A DNA stretch of 5,251 nucleotides from the NCBI GenBank assembly GCA_035551475.1, contig DASZMX010000139.1, forward strand, positions 1-5,251, written 5' to 3'. The position numbers were made by a program, and so were the translations under genes. Below the pieces are notes generated by a model that was not told the origin of the DNA, ran no database searches, and worked only from the letters and a program-made list of their open reading frames with translations. This DNA is from DASZMX01 sp035551475 (GTDB taxonomy: Bacteria > Verrucomicrobiota > Verrucomicrobiia > Limisphaerales > Palsa-1400). Below, one piece after another: positions 1-5,251 of this stretch; positions within the stretch are counted from its first letter, which is position 1, and the number at the start of each line of letters is the position of its first letter.

Positions 1-270
1 CCCACAGACGATGCTTGGCTTCCGTGATCGCATCCGCCCTTTGCGTATCGAGGCCGGGCCGCGATTAAACCAAGCGCCGACACCGCGCAGGCAAAATGAC
101 GGCCCAAACTGGCGTCGAACGGGCTTGCCATCGACCTTGCAGCGCGCGTAATATGTTTTCGCAATGACGTCTGGCTGCAAATTGGAGACTCAGGGAAATG
201 AGCGCGACTTGCCATCTGTGGACAAGCGCCGATCTTTCGCATCCCTCGTGGTCTCGGCTGCCGCTTTCAT
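1..270 (-). pseudogene. Decayed N-terminal fragment of a tyrosine recombinase/integrase (candidate)
   Basis: Read on the minus strand from the ATG at 270-268, one frame gives MKAAAETTRDAKDRRLST and continues to SRSFP, is interrupted by a TGA at 192-190, then stays open to the window edge. After the stop it reads VSNLQPDVIA followed by KTYYARCKVDGKPVRR. The segment 'TYYARxKVDGKPVRR' resembles the N-terminal arm-type DNA-binding domain of phage-like tyrosine integrases, where a 'YYARVRVxGKxxRRSL' strand pattern is common. Around position 112 the protein-like reading seems to move to a neighbouring frame (ASLGRHFACAVSALGL), as expected for a frameshift. The core catalytic domain with its Arg/His/Tyr residues would lie off the left edge, so the family call rests on about 30 residues only. 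The start lies 25 bases from the tRNA-Phe gene, a common neighbourhood for integrases. The alternative is non-coding DNA with a chance match. Confidence 0.4.
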
Positions 271-295
271 CAAGTAGCGTCATTGCAATAATTTT

Positions 296-371
<76 letters not shown>

Positions 372-380
372 CTTTCGCCA

Positions 381-413
381 GGCATCATTCCATGTTCAGA
401 GATGGATGATGCC
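381..413. terminator. Strong hairpin between tRNA-Phe and the response regulator; possible bidirectional terminator
   Basis: GGCATCATTCCAT (381-393) pairs with ATGGATGATGCC (402-413), giving 12 base pairs with one bulged T and an 8-nt loop (394-401). The loop contains the response-regulator stop codon (396-398), and the right arm is the coding sequence for its last residues GIIHL. The position, between two convergent transcription units, fits transcript termination or 3'-end protection. No T-run follows on either strand, so it is not a canonical intrinsic terminator. Confidence 0.4.
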
Positions 414-1025
414 GCGTTGCAGGGCGGTGGTCACGGCTTCGGTGCGGTCGGCGACGTGCAGTTTTCCCAGGATGTGCTTGAGGTGGTCTTTGACCGTGTA
501 CTCGGATATGCCCAGGGCTTCGGCAATTTCCTTGTTGGACCGGCCGCGGGCGAGATGGTTGAGCACTTCGAGTTCGCGCGCGGTCAACTCCTCGGAAAGT
601 TTGCGGGAGGCGAGCAGGGCGGTGACGTCTTTGGGCATCCACTTTTGACCGGCCGCGACGGCGCGCAAAGCGGGGATCAAATTTTCGCCGGAGGAGCTTT
701 TCAAGACGTAACCCTGCGCGCCGGCCTGGACGGCGCGATGAATGTCCTCGGAGCCGCCAAAGGCGCTGAGCATCAGGATGCGCACAGCGGGATGGCGCGC
801 GCGCATCTCGGCGGCGGTGTGAATGCCATTTTTGACGGGCATGCGTGAGTCAAGTAAAACAAGGTCCGGCTGGTGCTGGGCAAATTGCTGGAGGGCCTGG
901 GCGCCGTCATCAGCCTCCGCCACCACCTCCATGTCGGGCTCGGAGTTGACGAGGGCAATCAGGCCCATGCGGACGATATAATGATCGTCAACTACAAGAA
1001 TGCGAATTTTGCCGGGTTTCTTCAT
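396..1025 (-). CDS. NarL/LuxR-family two-component response regulator
   Basis: A 209-residue cytoplasmic transcription factor of normal length for the NarL/FixJ family. Residues 5-122 form a receiver domain: acidic pocket Asp13-Asp14 (VVDDHYIVR), phosphoacceptor Asp59 (LVLLDSRMP), switch Ser87 (ILMLSAF) and conserved Lys109 (GYVLKSSSG). Residues 147-200 form the LuxR-type helix-turn-helix (LTARELEVL, then NKEIAEALGISEYTVKDHL). Phosphorylation by the adjacent kinase should promote dimerisation and DNA binding; the target genes are unknown. The ATG at 1025 was chosen because MKKPGKIRILVVDDH is a typical receiver start. The open frame continues upstream to 1355, but that part is antisense-frame shadow of the kinase. 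No Shine-Dalgarno precedes the ATG, and the gene overlaps the kinase gene by 38 bases, implying translational coupling. Confidence 0.96.
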   Translation of the reverse strand: MKKPGKIRILVVDDHYIVRMGLIALVNSEPDMEVVAEADDGAQALQQFAQHQPDLVLLDSRMPVKNGIHTAAEMRARHPAVRILMLSAFGGSEDIHRAVQAGAQGYVLKSSSGENLIPALRAVAAGQKWMPKDVTALLASRKLSEELTARELEVLNHLARGRSNKEIAEALGISEYTVKDHLKHILGKLHVADRTEAVTTALQRGIIHL

Positions 1026-3126
1026 GGATTTGGGAGAGGGGAACTTCGACGCGGACGGCGCAGCCGGCGCCGGGCGCGGTGGCGAGGGAGAGGCGGGCGC
1101 CGAGCCGCTTGGCGCGTTCGGAGAGGCCCAGGAGCCCGAAATGGCTCTCCCGCGGGCCCGGGGCGGTCGCGGGATCGAAACCGCAACCGTCATCGCGAAT
1201 TTCCAGGATGACCTGCCCGTCCGTGAATGCCAAATGCAGCCGAATCGCCGTGGCTCGGGAGTGTTTGACAGCGTTCGCGCAGGCCTCCTGGCCAATGCGC
1301 AAAAGGTTTTCTTCGGTGACTTCGGGCAGATGGAAGGGCTCGCCGCTGGTGTCAAGTTGAACTTTAATCGGCGTGCCCGCGGCGCTTTGCCGGGCGCTTT
1401 CGAGCAGGGCGCGCGCGAGGTCGAATTGCTCCAGGGCGCGGCTGCGCAGGTCCCAAACGGATTGGCGCATTTCTTCCTGGCTCTTGGTCATGAGGGCGCG
1501 GGCGACTTCGATGTGGCGCGAAGAATTATCCGGCTCGCGCTGGCGCAGCTTGGCGGCGGTGTCGAGCTGGAAGGAAATGCCCGTCAACGTTTGTTCGACG
1601 GTGTCGTGCAGCTCCTGCGCGAGCCGCGTGCGCTCCGAGAGAATGGCTTTGAATCGCACTTCCGCCTCTTCGCGCGCGGTGATTTGAAATTTCAACTGCG
1701 CGGTGCGCTCCTGGACGCGTTGCTCCAGGTTGTCGTTGGATTGTTGCAGGGCGCCCTGGGCGGCGCGCAAGGCGGCGTTCTTGCGGGAGAGAATGACGGT
1801 CCAGGTTCCGATCAAAATCAGCACGCACGCCAGCACAGCCACGCCAATGATGAGCCGATGCGGCGTCAACCAGGTGGGGCGCGCCAGGATTTGGATGTCC
1901 TGCGAATCGCGCAGGAGGATTTGAAACGTTTTGAGTTTGCCATCCGCGTCGATTTCCGTGAGGCAAATGCCGCTGACTTTGAGCGCGCTGCCGATGGGAA
2001 TTTCGGCGAGGCCGGCCAGGGCGCGCGGGTCGGCGGCCGTGGCGGTGAAGGTGACGTTGGAATTTTGGAGGACGAGCGCCGCCGGGCCGCGCGTGGCCGT
2101 GCGCTCGATCAAACGGCCTGTCAAAGAAATATAATCCGCGCGGTACAAACCGTTCTGGAGTTCGTTCAGCGTCGCGGGCCGCGGCTGCAGCGGAACCACC
2201 GGCAGCGGCGCGGCGCGAAAGGAAACGTCCTGCAACACGGGCAGATAATTTTCAAAGCCCAGAAACCCCACCGCATCCACAATTTGCCCCGGCGGCAGCA
2301 AAACGGGCTGGCGCGATTGCAGCGGCAGCGCGCCGGATGAGTCCTGCACATAAGCGCAGTTCCCGGCAATTTGCAAAAGAACGACGCCATGGATATGGAC
2401 TCGTTGGGCCAGCGAATTGCCGGATTGATACTGCGCCAGCTTGGCGAGCGGCGTCACCGGGCGGGCGAACGGATCCAACGTCTCGGGCCGGGTCACCACC
2501 AGATCGTCAAGACTAGGAATATAAAGCTCCACCGCGATCAACTGGCGCAGGGAACGGTTGTGAGCCTCGGCGGCGGTGCCGCGCGCCCGGACTTCGCTGC
2601 CCACCAACGGCCCGGGGCGATAGCCGGGTGGAACGGGCACATGCGCGGTATAACGGTAGCCGCCAGTCACCAGATCCACATCGAGCCGCGCCCCGTCCAG
2701 CCGCGCGTCGCGCACAATGCCCGTGATTTCGATCCGCTGGCTGTCCTCGGCGCCGGACATAAGCTGATCCACTGAAACCGGTCGGGCGCGCGGCAACGTT
2801 CCCCGCCCCAGCGTCCGCACCGTGGGCGCGGTGATGGTCGGCGCATATGCGCCCGGATGCGTGATGCCGGTGACCTCAACCAGTTCGCCCGGCTCCGGCC
2901 GCCGTCCATTCGCATTGTCAACAAAAACTCCGCCGGTCGCGTCCTGCACGAAAAACCGTCCCTTGAGCGAGGGATCGGCGGCGGTGACCGAGCCGGTGAC
3001 TTTCACGGGCAGCAGCAGGGCGGCGCGTTCCGCCGGCAGCGTGATAATGCTGTGCGTGTTGGTCAAAAGCTCGCCCACGGCCAGCAGCGGCGCGGCAAGG
3101 AAAAGAATGGACAGCACGCATTTCAA
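988..3126 (-). CDS. Membrane sensor histidine kinase with four OB-like sensor repeats (HisKA_3 type)
   Basis: A 712-residue kinase that should phosphorylate the response regulator encoded just downstream. Order of parts: hydrophobic signal segment (4-17); an exported region of about 400 residues with four OB-fold-like repeats (near 37-108, 129-209, 240-312, 330-413); one transmembrane helix (424-446); a coiled-coil linker (447-500); a HisKA_3 phosphoacceptor domain with His507 in ELHDTVEQTL; and an HATPase domain with N-box Asn618 (EACANAVKHS), G1 DDGCGFD (645-651) and G2 HFGLLGLSERAKRLGA (662-677). All catalytic motifs look intact. The architecture places the sensor outside the inner membrane; the ligand is unknown. 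The start is uncertain: an in-frame TAA lies four codons upstream of the TTG at 3126, which leaves only one base after a GAGGG (3132-3128). The GTG at 3117 (709 residues) has a better 10-nt spacing, but the TTG start keeps the Lys of a signal peptide. The TGA stop lies inside the response-regulator codons for Val12-Asp13. Confidence 0.95.
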   Translation of the reverse strand: MKCVLSILFLAAPLLAVGELLTNTHSIITLPAERAALLLPVKVTGSVTAADPSLKGRFFVQDATGGVFVDNANGRRPEPGELVEVTGITHPGAYAPTITAPTVRTLGRGTLPRARPVSVDQLMSGAEDSQRIEITGIVRDARLDGARLDVDLVTGGYRYTAHVPVPPGYRPGPLVGSEVRARGTAAEAHNRSLRQLIAVELYIPSLDDLVVTRPETLDPFARPVTPLAKLAQYQSGNSLAQRVHIHGVVLLQIAGNCAYVQDSSGALPLQSRQPVLLPPGQIVDAVGFLGFENYLPVLQDVSFRAAPLPVVPLQPRPATLNELQNGLYRADYISLTGRLIERTATRGPAALVLQNSNVTFTATAADPRALAGLAEIPIGSALKVSGICLTEIDADGKLKTFQILLRDSQDIQILARPTWLTPHRLIIGVAVLACVLILIGTWTVILSRKNAALRAAQGALQQSNDNLEQRVQERTAQLKFQITAREEAEVRFKAILSERTRLAQELHDTVEQTLTGISFQLDTAAKLRQREPDNSSRHIEVARALMTKSQEEMRQSVWDLRSRALEQFDLARALLESARQSAAGTPIKVQLDTSGEPFHLPEVTEENLLRIGQEACANAVKHSRATAIRLHLAFTDGQVILEIRDDGCGFDPATAPGPRESHFGLLGLSERAKRLGARLSLATAPGAGCAVRVEVPLSQIHEETRQNSHSCS

Positions 3127-3140
3127 GCCCTCGGATTATG

Positions 3141-3159
3141 AATCGGCGCCAAGCCGATT
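3141..3159. other. Small perfect hairpin in the maf-kinase gap
   Basis: AATCGGC (3141-3147) and GCCGATT (3153-3159) form a 7-bp perfect stem with a 5-nt loop. It lies in the 55-base gap between maf and the kinase gene, nine bases before the GAGGG likely used as the kinase ribosome binding site on the minus strand. No T-run follows, so it is not a typical terminator. It could affect kinase translation or mRNA processing; chance is also possible. Confidence 0.3.
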
Positions 3160-3181
3160 TGCGATAGAAAACCGCGGCCCC

Positions 3182-3772
3182 TCAAGCGTGAGTCGGCACG
3201 GGAATATCGAACTGCACAAGCTCGTCGTGCAACCGTTCCAGCGGCAAGCCGACGACATTGGTGTAGGAGCCGGAAATGCCTTCGACGATGAGATCGCCTT
3301 TTTCCTGAATGGCGTAGGCGCCCGCTTTGTCGAGGGGATTGATCTGCCGGTGATACTGCTGCATGGCGGCAGCCGGCAGCGGGCGAAAGGTGACATCAGT
3401 CTGCTCGACAAACATTTTCTGGCGATGCGCGCGATGATGTATCAAACACACACCGGTCACGACTTGATGGGTCCGGCCTTGCAGCGCGGACAACATGCGT
3501 TGGGCGTCCTTCAGATCGGCAGGCTTCCCGAAAATCGCGCCATCCAGCGTCACCAACGTGTCCACACCGAGCACGGGCGCGTCGGGATGTTTTTTCGCCA
3601 CCGCCCAGGCCTTGCGATAGGCATTGATCTGCGCCAGTTCGCCCGCCGTGAGGCTTTCGTGCGTGAGTTCCACCGCTTCGCTGGGGACGACCGTGAAATC
3701 AACGCCCAATTGACGCAGCAAATCCGCGCGGCGCGGCGAAATGGAAGCCAAAATAAGTTGCGGCGATGTCAT
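3182..3772 (-). CDS. maf: Maf-family nucleoside triphosphate pyrophosphatase (YhdE-like, dTTP/UTP type)
   Basis: A 196-residue cytoplasmic 'house-cleaning' enzyme. The family hydrolyses dTTP, UTP and modified pyrimidine triphosphates to monophosphates plus pyrophosphate and is linked to septum inhibition in some bacteria. Family marks from the ATG at 3772: N-terminal LILASISPRRADLL (residues 6-19, the SxxRxxLL nucleotide motif), catalytic Asp71 in GVDTLV, Lys83 in GKPADL, GRTHQVVTGV (99-108), TDVTFRPL (125-132), DKAGAYAIQ (148-156) and GSYTNVVGLPLERL (168-181). TDVTFR and the Gln of AYAIQ match the YhdE subgroup rather than the YceF (m7GTP) subgroup. A TTG at 3787 would add five residues (MAHTF), but the ATG start brings the first strand to the family's usual position; neither start has a clear Shine-Dalgarno. 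It is the first gene of the minus-strand block, 55 bases before the kinase. Confidence 0.93.
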   Translation of the reverse strand: MTSPQLILASISPRRADLLRQLGVDFTVVPSEAVELTHESLTAGELAQINAYRKAWAVAKKHPDAPVLGVDTLVTLDGAIFGKPADLKDAQRMLSALQGRTHQVVTGVCLIHHRAHRQKMFVEQTDVTFRPLPAAAMQQYHRQINPLDKAGAYAIQEKGDLIVEGISGSYTNVVGLPLERLHDELVQFDIPVPTHA

Positions 3773-3797
3773 AAACGTATGAGCCAACGCTAAAAAA

Positions 3798-3825
3798 CTC
3801 TAAAGCCGTTCGCCGAACATTGCAA
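3798..3825 (-). promoter_or_regulatory. Weak promoter candidate with internal palindrome upstream of maf
   Basis: On the minus strand TTGCAA (3825-3820) is followed, after 16 bases, by TTAGAG (3803-3798), or after 15 by TTTAGA (3804-3799). These are loose matches to -35/-10 elements, 26 bases before the maf ATG. The perfect 11-bp palindrome GTTCGCCGAAC (3808-3818) lies between the two boxes, where a repressor could act. The assignment rests on position and weak consensus similarity only. Confidence 0.2.
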
Positions 3826-3880
3826 CCTGAGCAAATGAGAAGCTTAAATGAAGGCCGTGATTCTGTGAGGAGGGATTTTT

Positions 3881-3909
3881 AAACAGGAGGAAACAGAGGC
3901 AACAGAGGG
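3881..3909. repeat. Purine-rich imperfect tandem repeat in the divergent intergenic region
   Basis: Three successive units of 9-10 bases follow one another: AAACAGGAGG, AAACAGAGGC, AACAGAGGG. The flanks (GGAGGGATTTTT on the left, GCGGTTTTGGG on the right) have a similar simple-sequence look. Read on the minus strand the stretch is a pyrimidine-rich 'CCTCTGTTTCCTCCTGTTT' type of sequence that I recall as scattered between genes in verrucomicrobial genomes. No protein-coding character was seen. The tandem units are seen directly; dispersal around the genome is an inference. Confidence 0.5.
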
Positions 3910-4022
3910 GCGGTTTTGGGTATCTGTCTGAGTAAGCACAATCCGTGAACCGATGGGATTCAAAAAGGGACCAGGATTGCCAACCGTGACTAGCTTGTGC
4001 CAATCTCTTTTCAGTTGGCTGA

Positions 4023-4829
4023 ATGATGAGATTGACGCCAATTCGCACATCGGGGGCGTTCACTCGCGTCGAGTTGATCGTCGTGCTCTTTGCGCTCGCC
4101 GTCGTTTTTGCGGTGGTTGCGATAATGTATCCATCACGACGGCTTCGTTCCGTGCGAGCTGAAGCCTATAACGCAACCTGCATAAATAATCTCAAGCTAA
4201 TCGGCGGTGCGTATAGCCTTTGGCAAAACGATCACAACGATCATTTTCCCGCCTCGGCATCAGTAATTAATGGCGGTTGGAGCGAGTTTTTATCCGCGCC
4301 CAATCAAGGGTCGCTCTGCTGGACCAATTACGCGATCATGGCAAAAGAGTTTGGGCGATCCAACGGCTACTGGGCCTATTATCCTGTGGCCTTCCCAAAA
4401 GGTCTCGTCTGCCCATCAGATGAACGCAAGCCTGCTGATCTTGCCAGCAACTTCGTGTCCAACGCCCATCTTTCCTATTTCGCTGTCGTGAGCGCGAAGG
4501 AGATTTATCCTCAATCCCTGCTGGGCGGTGATCGCAACCTGGGCGGAGGGGCAGAACCTGGCCCTGAGTACGGTTTCTCACCGGAAAGCGGCCAAGGAAA
4601 TGATGTCGCCATTCAAACCAACTCAAAAACTGGACCAGTCTCTTGGTCACGGAAAATGCATTCCTTAGATACAAATGGCGAGGGAAACGTCCTGCTTGCC
4701 GACGGCAGCGTAGAGACGTGCAGTAGCGCCCGTTTTCGCCAAAACATCCAGCCTCATTTTGCGCCAATCACCAACTGGCCCGCGGGCCACGCTCCGTCCT
4801 CTCCGTCTATCCGTATCCTTTTTCCGTAA
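4023..4829 (+). CDS. Type II secretion/pseudopilin-like protein with prepilin N-terminus (verrucomicrobial H-x-DG type)
   Basis: A 268-residue protein, probably membrane-anchored with a periplasmic or surface-exposed body. Residues 11-35 resemble a class III prepilin signal and hydrophobic helix: cleavage is expected after Ala12, giving FTRVELIVV with the conserved Glu at mature position 5. The body carries the markers of the large prepilin-like family of Verrucomicrobiota and Planctomycetota: CINNLKLIGGAYSLW (53-67), NDHNDHFP (69-76), LVCPSDERKPA (128-138), SYFAVVSAKE (151-160), LLGGDRNL (166-173) and a C-terminal MHSLDTNGEGNVLLADGSVE (212-231), an H-x-DG-type motif with a longer spacing than the usual H-x9-DG. 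The individual function of these proteins is unknown; they may form or decorate a pilus-like or secretion structure. No secretion machinery genes are adjacent. The start is the first of two consecutive ATGs, without a clear Shine-Dalgarno. Arg15 replaces the usual Leu/Ile after FT. Confidence 0.88.
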   Translation: MMRLTPIRTSGAFTRVELIVVLFALAVVFAVVAIMYPSRRLRSVRAEAYNATCINNLKLIGGAYSLWQNDHNDHFPASASVINGGWSEFLSAPNQGSLCWTNYAIMAKEFGRSNGYWAYYPVAFPKGLVCPSDERKPADLASNFVSNAHLSYFAVVSAKEIYPQSLLGGDRNLGGGAEPGPEYGFSPESGQGNDVAIQTNSKTGPVSWSRKMHSLDTNGEGNVLLADGSVETCSSARFRQNIQPHFAPITNWPAGHAPSSPSIRILFP

Positions 4830-4911
4830 GTTCGATTGATTGCCGACTTGTTTCAAGCAGCCGAGTTTTCCGTGGCCGAGACCTGTCCGATCTGCCGAAA
4901 GAACTAAAGCG

Positions 4912-4953
4912 CGCCGGCGCTGCCCGAGGTTCTTCAGCGATCAAGCGCCGGCG
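4912..4953 (-). terminator. Perfect 10-bp inverted repeat downstream of the DUF1802 gene
   Basis: CGCCGGCGCT (4912-4921) is the exact reverse complement of AGCGCCGGCG (4944-4953), with a 22-nt spacer. It begins six bases beyond the DUF1802 stop codon. On the minus strand the stem is followed by CGCTTTAGTTCTTTCGG, moderately T-rich, consistent with an intrinsic terminator for that gene. It could also stop plus-strand transcription from the prepilin-like gene, although no T-run follows on that side. The long spacer and imperfect T-tract keep the call tentative. Confidence 0.4.
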
Positions 4954-4959
4954 GCGATG

Positions 4960-5251
4960 TCATTTCGGTTCGGCTTCTAATTCACTGTGAAAGGCTTTTA
5001 GTTTTTCAGCGAACTCGGCGTCGGTGAGGACGGGATCGGTCGTTGGCGTGGGGATGTCTTGTTCGAGGGTGATCCAGGATTTGCAGCCGCCGTAGGCTGG
5101 GGACATGGGGAGGTTGAGCGGTTGGGGGAGGCGGTAAACGCGGAGGGCCAAGGCGTGGATTTGTTTGGATTTTCCCCAGTCAAAACGCTCGGCAATCACT
5201 TCATCGCGCCAAATGTGCTGGCCGCGCAGGGCCGCTGCCGCCGCAGGAGTG
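4960..5251 (-). CDS. DUF1802-family protein, C-terminal part (runs off the right edge)
   Basis: The last 96 codons of a minus-strand gene whose 5' end lies beyond position 5251. The frame is open from the edge to the TGA at 4962-4960. The GTG at 5199 is internal, because family-like sequence continues upstream of it (RGQHIWRDE joins VIAERFDWG). Recognisable parts are HALALRVYRLPQP, then SPAYGGCKSWITLEQDIP, then DPVLTDAEFAEKLKAF. The order 'hxxALRVYRL...P.YxGCKSWxxL...PVLxDxxF' matches my recollection of the C-terminus of DUF1802 proteins, which occur in several phyla and have no established function. It is soluble-looking, with no membrane segment visible in this part. It is convergent with the prepilin-like gene, so it is not part of that unit. 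The coding call is strong; the family call is from memory. Confidence 0.72.
   Translation of the reverse strand, partial: TPAAAAALRGQHIWRDEVIAERFDWGKSKQIHALALRVYRLPQPLNLPMSPAYGGCKSWITLEQDIPTPTTDPVLTDAEFAEKLKAFHSELEAEPK

Noticed and set aside
65..283. A 72-codon minus-strand open frame starting MTLLDESGSRDHEG
   Set aside because: Its translation resembles nothing known. The neighbouring frame from 270 gives a more protein-like, integrase-like reading.
264..292. CTTTCA with AATAAT as a promoter for tRNA-Phe
   Set aside because: The AATAAT ends three bases before the mature tRNA start, too close for a -10 element given a normal 5' leader.
1026..1355. N-terminal extension of the response regulator, since the frame stays open upstream of 1025
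   Set aside because: The extension lies inside the kinase ATPase-domain coding sequence in another frame and has a Pro/Ser/Arg-rich translation. The receiver domain begins naturally at the ATG at 1025.
1000..2340. A 446-codon open frame on the plus strand opposite the kinase gene
   Set aside because: It is fully antisense to a kinase with intact motifs, its translation is low-complexity and rich in Gly, Arg, Ala and Gln, and no domain is recognisable. Long antisense frames are expected opposite GC-rich genes.
2822..3793. A 323-codon open frame on the plus strand opposite maf and the start of the kinase
   Set aside because: It spans two real minus-strand genes and their gap and shows no domain; it is a shadow frame.
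3881..3909. Tandem units read as a CRISPR array or as ribosome binding sites
   Set aside because: The units are only 9-10 bases and contiguous, with no spacers. No start codon follows at a usable distance on the plus strand with a convincing gene.
3800..4063. An 87-codon minus-strand open frame upstream of maf
   Set aside because: It is a translation of the intergenic purine-rich repeat (Cys/Leu/Phe-rich), overlaps the start of the prepilin-like gene and has no domain.
4336..4767. A 143-codon minus-strand open frame opposite the prepilin-like gene
   Set aside because: It is antisense to a gene with clear family motifs and has no recognisable domain.

Overview
This window most likely comes from a member of the Verrucomicrobiota (Pedosphaera/Limisphaera-like) or a close relative. 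Three things point there: a lone prepilin-like protein of the type amplified in that phylum (FTxVE N-terminus, 'DHNDHFP', 'CPSD', 'GDRNL', 'NVLLADGSV'); a sensor kinase with tandem OB-fold-like repeats carrying 'VQDATGGVFV'; and an intergenic purine-rich repeat of a style I associate with these genomes. The lineage is an inference from recalled family features, not a computed placement.

Layout, left to right. Positions 1-270 (minus strand) hold what looks like the decayed N-terminus of a tyrosine recombinase/integrase: it has an in-frame TGA, appears to change frame, and runs off the left edge. It starts 25 bases from the 5' end of an intact tRNA-Phe(GAA) gene on the plus strand (296-371, CCA encoded). 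A strong imperfect hairpin (381-413) separates the tRNA from the next block and contains the stop codon of the response regulator.

Positions 396-3772 form a compact minus-strand block, transcribed in the order maf, sensor histidine kinase, response regulator. Maf is a nucleotide pyrophosphatase of the YhdE type. The kinase has an exported sensor of four OB-like repeats, one transmembrane helix, a HisKA_3 dimerisation/phosphoacceptor domain and an HATPase domain. The NarL/LuxR-type response regulator overlaps the kinase gene by 38 bases and lacks its own Shine-Dalgarno, so kinase and regulator are almost certainly one translationally coupled two-component system. The inducing signal and target genes are not visible here.

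Positions 3773-4022 are a divergent intergenic region holding a weak promoter candidate for maf, an 11-bp palindrome and the purine-rich repeat. The plus-strand prepilin-like gene follows (4023-4829). It is convergent with the 3' end of a DUF1802-family gene (minus strand, 4960 to beyond the right edge); a perfect 10-bp inverted repeat between them is a likely terminator for the DUF1802 gene.

I see no CRISPR array, intact mobile element or clearly new multi-gene system. The points most worth a second look are the integrase remnant beside tRNA-Phe, the four-repeat sensor domain and the intergenic repeat.
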